Source: Botryosphaeria dothidea
Taxonomy: Eukaryota; Ascomycota; Dothideomycetes; Botryosphaeriales; Botryosphaeriaceae
Length of the DNA: 64,000 nucleotides
Direction: 5' to 3'
NCBI GenBank assembly: GCA_011503125.2
Contig: WWBZ02000022.1
Location: 2,914,001-2,978,000, forward strand
Numbering within the stretch: the stretch's first letter is position 1; each line of letters starts with the position of its first letter. The translations under genes and the position numbers were made by a program. Shown one piece after another: positions 23,152 through 35,138 of this stretch. The notes beneath the pieces are model-generated. The model made no database searches. It saw only the letters and a program-made list of their open reading frames with translations, and had not been told where the DNA came from.

Positions 23152-24601
23152 TCAAACGTCCAGGTAATGTCCTTGTTGTATCGGACTCAGCTCCCGCTCC
23201 TCAAAGATCCTTGATTCGGAGGTTTTCTGTGATTGGGACTGACATGAGTCTATTCGATATTAGTTGTCAGCAGTAGCACGATACGGGCGGAAATGGGAAA
23301 GACATACCCATAAAGGTATTCTTCGGAGTAGCTGGAGATTTGAGCATCTGCCCCGACATCCGACTGGGATTTTTCTGGCTTTTGCTGGAGCTGAAGTAGT
23401 CCCTGAACGATTTCTGGTAGGTGGGAAAGAATGGATTCTTCCACCGGCGGTTGCTCTTGCTGCTGCCGACGGTAAAAGAGTCGATGACGATGTGGAAGAA
23501 GCGTTGCATGTTGTGCTTGAGCGCCGCCATGGAGGCACAGATCAGGCCGAGGCAGGCTTCGACGATGGTGAATGCGAAGACCGTTCGGGCAGCCCAGGTG
23601 ACGTCGTAAGTCTGGAAGAAGACGTGGTAGATCTTGACCGATCGGACTATGCTCACGACACTCGTGCTGTGCCGTCTTGGGTCAGAATGCTTTTTTTCTG
23701 TTATGGTAGGCATGTGATACTTACAGTGTCCCCAAGCTGAACACGAAGGCCAGAGCAAGCTTGGCGCGCTTCGAAATGCGGAGATCCCAGAAAAGAGCCA
23801 TGGGCAGTATGCAGACAAGGACGTCTTGAGTTGCACTGATAGCACCGGCGGTAACCATCTTGGCACCCTCGTTGATACATTTATAGTGGTGCTTCGCGGC
23901 CCAAAGGGGGTTGGACTTATTCCAGTATGCATCCAGTGGAGTGCATTCGAGGGGTATAGCGACGGTGAATGCAATGGTGTAGCAAACAATGAAGGCGATA
24001 TTGATCCAAATTGTCCACCTGAACCATGGCCTGATCTCACCAATGCGACGGTAGAAACAGAGGATCGAGATCTTGGTAAGCCCGGTACTGATCAAATAGA
24101 GGATGGAGATTGAAAGCGTGGCCTGTTTTCTGAGGTCAGGCTCATTGATGCTCTATAATGATATGCAACACTCACCTTCCTCGTTGTTGGTGCCATTTCT
24201 GCCGTAAGGTCCCATGCATGCCGATCGAAGCCGTAAGCTTGCTCCGCTGGACAGTCGTTGGTTATTGGGCAATTCAGACAACTCTTGCGCACTGAAGTTG
24301 CTTACCCAGGCAGGTTACGACGCCGAGCCCAATAGTAAAAACCTTTTCTGGTCAGACAACTCGCCGGTTAATGATGCATGGATGAACTAACCGTTGCTAC
24401 AATAATAAGGGTGTCGTCCAATCCATAATTGTGCCTGATGAATATTCGATCATATATTCTCGCGAAAACTACACCCGCCGCGAGGGCACAGAAGACACTG
24501 CTAACAATGGTAAGGACCGGGCCGGCACGGATGCCGTGTGGATAGGCGTCCGTCTGCCATTCAAACACCAGCTCTATCGGAGGTACAGGGCCGCCAGGCA
24601 T
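23152..24601 (-). CDS. SAT4/rhodopsin-type integral membrane protein (copy B)
   Basis: Six exons: 24601-24392, 24342-24306, 24246-24176, 24122-23725, 23666-23308 and 23249-23152; 390 residues with all junctions in phase. Seven hydrophobic segments show family hallmarks: HNYGLDDTLIIVAT after helix 2, a short exon VFTIGLGVVTCL, STGLTKISILCFYRRIG, ECTPLDAYW, DVLVCILPMALFWDLRISKR and VEACLGLICASMAALK before the C-terminal tail. The last intron has GTATGT, a CTAAT branch and TAG; splicing it gives the tail ending GHYLDV, whereas reading through stops at 23267. Function is unknown, as for most of the family; some relatives take part in surface sensing. The 37-nt exon 2 is easily missed by gene finders. 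Confidence 0.86.
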
Positions 24602-27114
24602 GGTTAAGGAAGGCTTGAGGACGATCTGAGGCTTTTTGGGGCGTGAAAAGGTACAGAGAAGTGGAGGAAGGGATTTTGGATATTCTCATTTTTAGAGGTA
24701 CCTTGAAGGATCCTTTTAGCATCCGAGACATGGTCCATCTTGCCTGTACTGAGTGTACAGTCGCCGAGTCTTGACTTGGCACCTCTGTCCGATGGGCTAG
24801 AGACTCAGGGTGCATGTTGATACAGAACATCCGATGGTACGCTAAAACAGGCTACTGTCAGAGCAGATGATGGACACGGAGGTTTGGAAGCGTTAAGTGG
24901 ACAGCCACGCGTCGGGGAGCGGAGAGGCGGGAAACTAGTGCAGAGGCTTCCCCGCGTCGATCCATCGCGGAAACAGCTACTTTAGCAGCGGTACCATGAT
25001 CGTCGCGCTCACAACTCTCAGGTACGGATAGGCACGTTCAATTGAGACAGAGAAAAAGTCAATATGGTTACAACCTGGCAAGTCAGCTGGTCAAATGTAT
25101 TCCTTCCATCTCTGTGATTCTCGGGATTGTATGCACATATGTCCTGCCCGACAGCACGGCCCATGACAGTAGGCTCGCTGTCGTCAGCCCGCCCTATCCT
25201 CGGCCCTTACCCAAAGTGCACAAACACGCGAACTCTATATCTCGCCGACCTTAAACGTGGCGGGAAGGGTACTCGTCCCGGTTAGTGCAGCCTTATCTGC
25301 AAGCCAGCCTCGCCTCAAATCCACGCCATCGTTCCCTTCCGACGATCCGGCTGTGGACCGGCTTCCCCTTATGCAAGCGCCTCAACAGGCCCGGGCGCAG
25401 GTAAAAGAGCTACTGTCGATCTTGTTTCGGCGAACTACTGAAGTGGGCATAGGCTTGCCGGTGGCTGAGCTGTGCTCTGCTGTAGATCCAAGGCGTCTCG
25501 TGAAGAGTGTTGGCGTTTGATCATACCCCGCCATCTTGACGCAACAGCGCTTATGTGTAGGCGAGGGCAACTATACTTCTTCAAAGCCTCGTCCGTTATC
25601 GGTATGCTAGACTCATCTTTCAGCATGGTGAATGCGAGGCATTTTTTCCATGCAGCGAGGTCGGAAAGTGTAGCTTCAGAGGCCGGCGGCAACGGCTGTC
25701 AACCGGTTAGCTCCCGTTCTCGAAGTGGTGGTGAATCAAATTCCCTCACACTGCCTCGATCTCTTCATGATTGCTAGATTCCCGATGTCGACTTTCATGA
25801 TGATCGGTCAAATGATTGCGAGAGGAGGAATTGTTCGCCTGCACGAAAGATTTGTGTACTAGCTGTCTCAAGATTCCAATATCACTCGGCACGTGGTTCT
25901 TGCCTTCCCAATTCTTAGTAGCTCTCGAGTCCTAACGTGGCAAAAGAAAAAAAAAAAAACGCTGGTCGGTCATCGTTGGAGTTGGGAAAGGCGGCCGAAT
26001 TAGCAGCTGAAGTTGTGCATCGCTTACAGCGCTCACCACAGGACTTCGAACTGTGGCCACACAGCTCGACACCAGCTGTTCACCTGACCAGGGGGTAGTT
26101 CCGGCCAAATAGCCTGATAACGGGTAGTGTATCCGACACTCAAGTAACCGAACGTTGCGACTAGCGGAGTTGCGCACCTTACTTGAACTAAAAAGTGACG
26201 GGGTCACACTAGTTCTAACGACCTCAGCTATCAACTTTCAAGCTCTGCAGCTACCGCCACGACACTCTGTAAACCATCCAGATGAAGAGTATCCGAGACA
26301 GATCCTCTACTTGTAAGAAAATCCCTCAAGTTGAAAGTGCAGGAGTCATTATTGCCTCGCTCTCTGAGATGGTGGGTATCACGGTGCAAAAGCCTTCTTC
26401 CGTAATGATCTGCGAGATATAGTCTTGTGATGTCTTTCTACGATGTACTGATGTAAGAGATTTTGTTTCACTAGGTGCCTTTGCATGTGTGCCTTCAGCC
26501 TCGGCACGTGGTAACTGCAAGTGCTTCAAAACCACAAAATAAAACGCAGACTTTAACTCTTAATGGTGTCAATGAAGTATTGTATGGGTGCGATCACAGC
26601 AGGGTGGATGTGGGCGTGCCGCAGAATAGCGATTGCTCAAACATCTTTGGCCCCCACTTGATTCTTCCTGCTTGCTGATATTCAGGGATCATGTTTGAAC
26701 ACATATCCATGCAAACTTGTCTTACGTGGGCTGACTTGGAGATGCTTGATCGGAACCACCAATTCATCCGTTGTAGCATTACTGAACAGTCCCTCGGTCC
26801 GTGCAGTTCTCCCGTCGGTCTTCTTTCGATCCGAATCCCCTTGAGCATCCTGCATAATTACCAAGTCGTTAGCCATGATTCTGGGGCAAAACGGGAGCTT
26901 GTTGCCCCGAACTGTCTCGAGAGTATTCCTGGCCATATCATCAAGCTCATTGAAGATAACATGGCCAGGAGGACCCAGGCGGAGGATGCTCGGGATGCCG
27001 CCTCGCACGAATCGCCCGACGTTACGAATGCTGACATGGCACCCCGCCTTCTCCGCAGATACATATAGACAATCCTCCAGCTGGCAGCCTCTTCTCAAAT
27101 CCAACTTGAAAAAC
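24602..27114. other. Long intergenic region, no gene recognised
   Basis: About 2.5 kb. Open frames at 25257-25520, 25472-25777 and 26682-27203 (-) have no known domain. A run of 13 A lies at 25947-25959. The frame of the next gene is open back to an ATG at 26875, which would add 80 residues of atypical composition; I treat that stretch as non-coding leader. Confidence 0.45.
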
Positions 27115-27948
27115 ATGGAGCAATTGCAACGCCTGTCCACTCGCGCCCTGTCCGCAGACAGGCGCGAAGCCCTCCTCACAACCGGCGCGTCGGCTCTCGT
27201 CATCAGCTTCCTCGCCTGGTGCGTCCGCGACTACCGCGCCTACCTAGCCCTCGGGCCAGGGGGCCCGCCCTACAACGTCCTCGGCTGGGGCGTCATCACC
27301 TTCGGCGTGCGGCCGTTCGCGCTCGGCAAGGCCTCCGTCTTCGACACGCGCGACTACCCGCCGACGGGCGCCCACGCCGACGTCGACGCCCTCCCGCCCC
27401 GCCGCGGCGCCCGCGCGCAGGTCGGCGGCGTCGCGCCGCACCGCCAGCTGTCGCAGCACCCGCCGGAGCCCCTGCGCGCCAAAATCCGCAGCCTGTTCGC
27501 CAGCGCGGCGGCGCGGAACCCGGACGTCGTGGAGATGAAGCTGTCGCTGTACGAGCGCCACAACCACGCGCTGTTCGTGAAGTCGGCGCTGCTGGAGGAC
27601 GCGGACGCCCGCAAGACGCTGCCGCAGACGCCGATCATTTCGCGCGGCGAGATCGGGCATCCGCATCCGGACTTGTCTATTCATCTGTACCTGTCGCCGG
27701 CGGACGCGCGCGTGCTGATCGAGAAGGGGTGGGCCGAGCGGCATCGGCTGTCCGTGCCGCGGACGTCGATTTTTGCGGGGAGGTATCACGTCGCGGATAC
27801 CTTCCTGATGGTTTACGGGCCGCGGGACGAGGGGGAGATGGCGGTGCTGCAGACCATTTTGCTGAACAGCATTCGCTTCATGACCGGGAAGGAAGACATT
27901 CAGACGCCTGAGTGGGACTACACCCCGCCACCCCCTGCGGATAGCTGA
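27115..27948 (+). CDS. Luciferase-domain (DUF5519) protein
   Basis: A single exon of 277 residues. One hydrophobic segment near residues 22-38 is followed by the LALGPGGPPYNVLGW motif seen in fungal members of this family. The C-terminal half carries the domain: ISRGEIGHPHPDLSIHLYLS, PADARVLIEKGWAERHRLS and MVYGPRDEGEMAVLQTIL. The domain is called luciferase because bacterial relatives were so named; light emission is not implied for fungal members and their reaction is unknown. A membrane-anchored protein is likely. An earlier in-frame ATG at 26875 exists, but the start at 27115 fits the family length and the position of the hydrophobic segment. DNA is strongly GC-rich compared with its flanks. 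Confidence 0.78.
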   Translation: MEQLQRLSTRALSADRREALLTTGASALVISFLAWCVRDYRAYLALGPGGPPYNVLGWGVITFGVRPFALGKASVFDTRDYPPTGAHADVDALPPRRGARAQVGGVAPHRQLSQHPPEPLRAKIRSLFASAAARNPDVVEMKLSLYERHNHALFVKSALLEDADARKTLPQTPIISRGEIGHPHPDLSIHLYLSPADARVLIEKGWAERHRLSVPRTSIFAGRYHVADTFLMVYGPRDEGEMAVLQTILLNSIRFMTGKEDIQTPEWDYTPPPPADS

Positions 27949-28108
27949 TTTCTAAGTGCGTTTGCTACATTTTTTTATGACTTTGTGAATATCTGGATTC
28001 TGCTTAATGGAAGTCCGGATTCGCTCGATTACTATTTACAAAATTCTGGAATTTCTTTCCTTCTTTGAAATTTATCACACAAAACTCCCTCAATATGCCG
28101 CTGAACGC

Positions 28109-28128
28109 AAAAAAAAAAAAAAAAAAAA
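28109..28128. repeat. A20/T20 homopolymer
   Basis: Twenty consecutive A on the plus strand, which is a U20 run in the GH76 mRNA starting only three bases after its stop codon. Confidence 0.95.
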
Positions 28129-28131
28129 GAG

Positions 28132-29587
28132 CTACATCAACATGAGAAACGCCGTGCCACACATGCCCACAACGAGCAGAATGGTCACGGCCGCCGCCCC
28201 AAACTTGTCCGCCGCGGTCACCTTCTTCGAGTAGATCGAGCCCCCGCTGCCCGCGCTGCCAGACCCGCCGCCGCCGTCCGACTTGGGCTTGCTCGTGCCG
28301 CCGCTCGCCACCGACGCGGGCGCGTCGAGGCCGCCGGCGTCGATCATCAGGGAGCCCACGACCTGCAGCGCGGCCATCTGCTCGCACACGCCCGTCGTGC
28401 CGTCCCACGCCGGCTCGTTCCACTTGCGGCCGCACGCGTCGGGCGCCTTGCCGGCGCCGGAGCACTGCAGCGCGGCGCCCTGCGCGGAGGTGCGCAGGCG
28501 GCGGAAGATGTCGTCGTGGGTCGACGGCACGAGCTGGGCGGTCAGCGCCATCCAGCGCGAGAGGTACGCCTTGAAGGACTGCTGGTCGATGTCGCAGTTG
28601 TTGCTGGGCTCGCAGGTGACCTCGACCATCGTCTCCGCGCCGGCCGCCTCGGGGAAGAAGGTGGCGTAGACGGTGGTGAGGATCTTCTCGGTGCGCACGC
28701 GCCAGACGTCGTCGCCGGTGTGGTTGTACATGAAGGCCGTGCCGGCGAGGAAGACGCCGTAGACGTACGTCCACTGCGTCTGGTCGGCGCGCGTGCAGTT
28801 GCTGTCGGTGGTGGTGCCGTCGTTGAGGATGATCTGCGTGTCCGTCTCGGCCTGGAAGAGCACGCCGGAGGAGCACCAGTCCCACACCTTTTCGGCCCAG
28901 TCGACGTACGTGTCGTTGCCGGTGTAGCGGGCGAGGCGCGCCGCCATCTGGAAGAGGCCGCCGTTGGAGATGGTGTTTTTGTAGTTGTAGCCCTTGTTCC
29001 AGGTGAAGACCTGCCACCGCAGTCCGCCGCCGCACTCTCCTTCATCCCAGCGCGTCGTTTGCAGGTCGAAGACGTTCTGGGCCTGCGCGATCCACGATGG
29101 CTTCGAGCTGTCGGGGTTCGGGAAGCGGACCTCTGCCGCTGACAGAACCGCGAGAGCCCAGAAGAGCTGGTCGTCGTTTCCCTCGGATTTGGTCTGGTTT
29201 GCGGGCATGAAGTCGAAATCGTCGCCGGCTTGGTGCAGGATCGCCTGCTTGGTCACATCGACGTAGCTGTTGTCGCCTGTATAGTACCAATAGTCTACCA
29301 ACGACATGAACATGGCTCCTGCATGCCACCAATAGTACGGATCCGGCAAATTTCCTGTAAAAGTGATGAGCCGCGGTTCAGAGCAGGAAGAGACAAGGTC
29401 GGTTGTTACCTGGAACATCTCCGGTGTTGTTGCCTGTGTAGTAGCTCATCATCCCGTATGCAATATTTGACGTAACATCTTTAATGGATTGCGCTTGTGT
29501 GACGTCGAGACCAAGTGCGTGGGCAGCATGATGGAACGAAAAGAAGACTACTTGCAACGCAAGCAAGCCAACTTTCGTGGAGAGCAT
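28132..29587 (-). CDS. GPI-anchored endo-alpha-1,6-mannosidase, GH76 (DFG5/DCW1 family)
   Basis: Exons 29587-29410 and 29354-28132 with a 55-nt intron; 466 residues. Members act on the mannan core of GPI glycans and are thought to transfer GPI proteins to cell-wall glucan. Visible features are a signal peptide (residues 1 to about 25), the GH76 fold with DPYYWWHAGAMF near residue 65, the catalytic Asp pair (NDDQLFW, about 120-121), WDEGECGGGLRWQ, and several N-glycosylation sites. A Gly/Ser-rich stretch then leads to a hydrophobic C-terminal tail without charged end, typical of a GPI signal. An ATG 15 codons upstream (29631) exists, but the signal peptide fits the start at 29587. Yeast needs at least one of DFG5 and DCW1 to live, while filamentous fungi carry many paralogues, so no symbol is assigned. 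Confidence 0.93.
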
Positions 29588-32549
29588 CTTGGCGGCGCGC
29601 TTTCCTCCAAAAGAAAGAGCAAAGTGGCCCATTCTTTAAGACTTAGTTCAGGTGATACTGCCAAGACCTAAGGTATCCTTCGTTTCAGGGCTTGATGTGA
29701 CGGCGTCGAATGGGGCCGGCAGAGCGTCCAAGTGGAGCGATACGAGGCTGGTCGTATGTGCCTTTCAGTCTGAGGCCGGGTCGATCATTTCGGCGGCGAG
29801 CCCGAATGGAAGGCGGAGGGGTGGCAGTGCCGGAACGGTTCGAGGAGAAAAGACGCCAGGCGTCCGTCAGCCATACTTTGTAGATCTCCTGCGCCTGATC
29901 CCGCATCTCTGGATGTACAACGTGGAGAGGCATAGGGGCCCCAGAGAACTCGCAGCCCACAGATTTACGGCACAGCCCGTGTGTGTTGTCGGTGTGATTG
30001 GACCGCGGCGCAAACAGTCGCCTAATTGCGCCGAGCTTGAGAGGTACGTCGAACTCCTCCACGGAAAAGGAGATGCTGACCTATGGCGGAGAAACTGGCG
30101 GTGTGAACCGTGCAATGGCATGATCTACCACGAGCAAAGCACAAGAGCGATTAAGGAGTCCTATTGGCAATGGGGGGAGGAAAGGGGATGGTCTAGTGGA
30201 AAAGTCTGCAAGGTGCCTGTTCAGCCCCGAGGCTAGTCGTGTTGTGTCGCTTGCCGCACTGAGATCTGGGTCTAAATTTAGCTGAGGACAAACCCCCACG
30301 GGCAAGCCGAGCTGTGACACAACGGATATCTGAAACGTAGCACTGAACCGTTCGAGGCGCTGCATGTCAAATCAGCCTCGAATGCGGCTTAGAAGGTAAA
30401 ACAAAACCTCGTCCCTCGCACTGCATCGCTTTGTCGGCATGTCTTGGTCGTGGGGGCTACACGGCCAAGCCGGAAGCTTAGCCGTTCCGACCACTTCCGA
30501 ACAAGGCTCCATAAAGCGCACGATGTACTATGTAATATACAAGTACTCCTTGATCCCTCTTGGCCTTCTCGCGTCACTTTCGAAGATGCCAAGTCAAAGC
30601 TTATCCATCCAAACAACCAAACGAACGGCTACGTACCCGACTGTTCCGAGGGCCCGCCTCAGAAATGTTTACCACGGCCGGGCCACACCTGCCTCCTGTT
30701 GCAGGCAAAAAGTAGACAAACACCACTTGGCATGAGCAACAGAATCTGCAGATACATAGAATGTAGATCAAATGTCGCCGCGCCTCTCACCGGATTTTCC
30801 GACGGACAAACACAAAAAGGGACGGACCGACACTTGAACCATGCGAGCACTTGATCACGCCTGCTTCAGGAGCCCAAAGTGACTTCCTAAGGCCACACTC
30901 GTCTCAAGATATGCAGCCTTGTGAGTCTGCCTTGCCAATACTCGATGGCCCGAGTGGCTGTGCTGTTTTCCCGAAGCGTCTGTGATTAGCGCTGGCTAGT
31001 CTGAAACGAACAATCATCTCCCATCCACTTCCACCAACGATGCGAGAACTTGAGCATAACAACAGCAGAATTTAGAATACAAAGATATCAGATAGTGCCT
31101 GTAAAAGTTGTTGGTTGCAGCATATTTTAGAATTCGACTTTGTGCACTACGTGGAAGATTGAGTCATGTTTTTGTCAACCTATGCAAAAACATCTACATC
31201 TTCCTCTACACCTACAACTACGACTGCTTGAATAAAGGAAAGTAAGGTAATACTGTACGAATGGATTGAGTTCGTTGGTGGGACTCGAATTTCTCCTGTC
31301 CAGCTTGGAGGCCCAAGTCTGCCCCAGGTCGATCCGAACACTGACCACCCTCTGATCATGTGCAAGGCTGAATTCACTGACGAACGACCTTCCACCAAAG
31401 GTCTAGCTTTCTGTGGAGTCGAAAAGGCTGATGAGGAGGCTTTCAGGTGCCGAACCGATAGGTCGGTTGATGTATGATTGTTTTCTTTGTGCCGAAAGGC
31501 CCACTTTACATCCATAGCCTCACACTCGCTCCGTGACTGGTATATGCATGTCTCCTGAGGCAGAAACTCTCTTCTGACGAGATCATGCGCAACCAGATAC
31601 ATATCTTCTGAGCTCATATGCACAACATGTGCAGATGCATACGGGATGTGACGCGTAGACAATGGGGAATGCAAGAAGGCCGCCTTCACACAGATATCAA
31701 GCCTTTCTCCTTAGCCTCGCTATCTGTCCGCTTTTTCGCGCGTGCAGTGGGAAATTCCGGATTCTGGTCGTGTAAAGCATTGGCGTTAACAGTGAGCTCG
31801 GTGTATCCAAGTCATGGCACTGGCTTCACTGCGTCGGCGGAATGTGCTTTCCTGATTTCAAGTCATGTGGCGCTTCAAAGTGACTATACATCTTTGCGCT
31901 ATGCATTTGTCGGAGTCGAAACGATCACTGAACCACCATTGAAGCGATCAGGAGCGAGCGCAAGTGAAGCCCTTGACACTGCCCTCAGAAATTCCACGGC
32001 TTGAAACGGCGAGCCATAGCGCTAGACAATTACTTAGTCACTGTAGAGGAGACCACACTCGCTTAGCAATGCCTTTCTGTACAGCCTCCGCACATTGGCA
32101 CCAATGATAAGCTTCAGAACCGCCGCGACTTTCCAAGTGGAATCTATACGAGCTCGGCCCCTTACATGCACCTACACCATAGCAGTAAGGCTGCACAGCC
32201 GGACCATTGATCATTGCTCCTATACTAGGCGCCTTGGTGCCGAAGATTACGAGGCAGACTTCAACACCGCCGCTCCTGACTCTTGCCACGGTGCAGTATG
32301 CGCCGCAGAAGACCCAGAACAAAGGACGCCATCGGCCCTCCTGCCTTGGCTACCATTCAGGAATACGGCAACGCAGAGGATAACAACACCTGCATCCGCC
32401 GCCCGTTCCTAGTTTGACACCAGCAGCTCACTCTTTACTTCCTCCCTAGCTGGCGATTGCAGACCCAAAACAGTTCGATCACTACGCCATTACAAGCTCC
32501 AAAGCAAGGACACCTTTGCAGCTGAAACGATCCAGTCTATCGTTCCACC
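29588..32549. other. Long intergenic region, no gene recognised
   Basis: About 3 kb between the 5' ends of GH76 and GT32, so it holds two divergent promoters. The 195-codon plus-strand open frame at 29652-30236 begins with GTG, has no early ATG and matches no family. Open frames at 31180-31689 (-) and 31618-32004 (+) also look accidental. No RNA gene or transposon seen. Confidence 0.45.
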
Positions 32550-33625
32550 ATGCAAGCCTTCCGTTGCTTAGAGGGGAAGACACTCCGTCCGCGGGTGTTG
32601 GGGTGCATCTTTCTGTACGTCCTACTGGCGTTCGGACTCCTGCAGCTAGTCAAGAAACCTCTCGCCCTTCTACTTCAACCGACACGAGACTTCGAGACCA
32701 TCTTCATCAGCAACACCAAGATACCAAAGATCATCCATCAAACATATGCGAATCACAGCATTCCCGATCACTGGAAACAGGCTCAGCAAAGCTGCTTGGA
32801 CCTGCATCCTGATTATGAGTACAAGGTGAGCGAGCACCAACCTTCCTCTAGACTCAGACATCCTCTCTTGTGCGATCAAAGTTACTGACGACTTGTTACT
32901 AGTTCTGGACGGATGATGATGCCAACGAGTTCATCTCCAACGAATACCCCTGGTTCGAAGATACGTGGAAGAGCTACCCGCACCCGATCCAACGCGCAGA
33001 CGCCCTCAGATACTTCGTGCTCGTGCACTTTGGTGGAACCTACATCGACCTGGACGACGTACGTCTCCCCCCACTCAAACAACCGGCAAGCGCTGCAGAT
33101 ACTGACGGCTCGCTTTGAAACACACAGGGATGCAACTACCGGCTCGATCCGCTCCTGCAGTACCCCGCGTGGCTGCCGCTTACCGTGCCCATCGGCGTCA
33201 GCAACGACGTTATGGGCAGCATCCCGCACCACCCCTTCTTTGAGCTCGTGATCCGCGCGCTCGCCGACTACAACAAAGACTGGGCGTCGCCGTACCTCAC
33301 GGTCATGTACAGCACGGGGCCGCTGTTCCTGTCGGAGATGCGCGAGGAATACTTGTCGCTGGAGAACATCCATTCGGAAGAAGAGCTCTTCACTCTGATG
33401 CCGAAGGACTACGATCGCGATCAGGCGAGCATGTTTCACAGCTACCGCGGCAGCTCCTGGCACGAGGACGACGCGAAGGTCATATTTTGGATGGGAGATC
33501 ACTGGTTGCCGCTGACAACGCTCGGTGCCGCTGCTGCGCTTGCTGTGTTGAGTTCGCTATGGAAGTGCTACTGGCGCGTCGTCGATACCTCGGTGGCTCC
33601 TTTCCGGAAGCCGTCACAGGGGTAG
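32550..33625 (+). CDS. GT32 mannosyltransferase, inositol-phosphoceramide mannosyltransferase-like (SUR1/CSH1)
   Basis: Exons 32550-32825, 32903-33058 and 33128-33625; 309 residues, phase 0 junctions. Members add mannose from GDP-mannose to inositol phosphoceramide in the Golgi, making MIPC. A signal-anchor helix lies at about residues 18-40. KIPKIIHQTYANHSIPDHW and YKFWTDDDANEFI follow, then PIQRADALRYFVLVHFGGTY and the DXD metal/sugar-nucleotide site DLDD at 141-144. GVSNDVMGSIPHHPFF is shared with yeast Sur1/Csh1. A second hydrophobic segment near residues 270-290 matches the two-helix topology of that subfamily. The specific substrate is inferred from this resemblance; OCH1-type GT32 enzymes share the DXD core but not the C-terminal helix. 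Confidence 0.88.
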
Positions 33626-35138
33626 GGCTGAGAGACGATGGTTCTGCCAATGAGGGTTCACGACAGTTCTTCGGTAGTCATAGACACGTTCGTTCGTTGA
33701 AGAATTTCCTTTTGTAGCTTCATGAAGAAATAATTCCCGATCATAGCCTGACTTCCCCTTGTTTCCAAAAATAAGTGATGGCAAGGCAGAATTCAATCAT
33801 AGGTGATGCTAAGCAGTTCGTGCGGTGCTTGGACCATTGATGCATCGGACCGTTATGCTTGCTACGATGTAAGGGGCGAACCACTGTCTACGGTGGAGTA
33901 CGCTTGCAGTATTCTCCGGCACCATTGTTTTGCTCTCCAAAGCAGAGGCTGGGAGCGGTCAAGCAATATTGTAATTGGACAGCAGAATTCGATTGGAGGA
34001 GAGCAATTGTGGCCATAAAATTGTGCTTTTGATTACAAGATCATATATTGTCTCGGTGTTTTGTTACTTGCTGAGAGCGTTTCGGCCGAGAGGAGGCGGG
34101 AGATTTTCAGGGCTCCAGAGACTTTCAAGCGCGCAGCGGACGGCAAAAATTTATATTTTCCTCCTACTGAAGCAGTTTTAGTCTCTCTTCGGAACACCGT
34201 CAGACTTGAGACCCTGAGTAGACTTCAGTGCTGAGTTCATGTAGTGGTCGATCAAAAATGGTGCTGCTAAAAGGAATTCTTGTTCTTTCAACCCGTTTGC
34301 CCTGCGTAACACTCCACGGTCGCTCCAACGATTGCAGCTGAGAATGAAGAAAGAAAGAAAGAAGGCGGCAAGTACGTTTCACATTGTCACCTACCTGTAC
34401 TATGTTCACAACACTCAAGAACGCTTCTCTACGAAATCTCATTTCCAGACCTTGACCAAATATCACGTGTGATCTCTCCCATGGATGCCTTATCGCCTGC
34501 GCCATGTACAAAATCTCTGTATGATCACGTCATGCTCCAACATCCAGAATCCACCTTTCGTTCGTCATTGGAGTAGCAATGCGAGCAGTCTGTCGCTGAA
34601 TTCGTAGCACGTGCAGACCTCTACCGCAAGAATAAGAAGATAAGCTCGCAACAAAGAGAACGTTATAGGTCAAGCTTTCCGCAGTGGGGCACACCCGCGC
34701 TCTTCACGCCAGTATGGTGAATGAGGGGTGCCGAGCGTGGCAGGCCAAACTTCAAAGCACGCGGGATAGATGCGCGACTTCAGTAGACTATTCGCTGCCT
34801 GGAGCCCCGCAGATGTATAAAAGAGCGCAGACTATATCATGACGCTAGCGGAGCGTTGCCGGATCGGGCGATCACCAAGAGTTTTATCTTGTTTGGGAGT
34901 GAGCCTATCAGCCACATGCGCCGCCAAGCTTGAAGCGAGCCAAGGGCGATCCAACTACATTTCAGCCTTTTATCCATTTCTCTGCAGTCAGCTTATTCAA
35001 GCGATGATCTTGCACAAGGTTTTGTTCCTGTATCAGAGAGTGGGCTGGCTGTAGAGCTGAAGGATGGACTGATAAAGTGCTGGGCTGGGCTGCCGCTACC
35101 AAGCCTCCAGCTCTCACCGAAAATCGCTGGGACGAATT
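33626..35138. promoter_or_regulatory. Intergenic region with TATA box of the lectin-like gene
   Basis: About 1.5 kb. A TATA box (TATAAAAG) lies at 34815-34822, 317 bp before the next start codon. Nothing else recognisable; open frames such as 34839-35054 have no domain. Confidence 0.4.

Noticed and set aside
26875..27114. N-terminal extension of the luciferase-domain protein from an earlier ATG
   Set aside because: The extra 80 residues have atypical composition, no similarity to the family, and sit before the expected short N-terminus and hydrophobic segment.
28004..29035. 343-codon minus-strand open frame in another frame of GH76
   Set aside because: Arg/His-rich out-of-frame reading of a GC-rich gene; the GH76 frame has all motifs.
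29652..30236. Possible 195-codon gene upstream of GH76
   Set aside because: Starts with GTG, has no early ATG, matches no family and lies in a promoter region.
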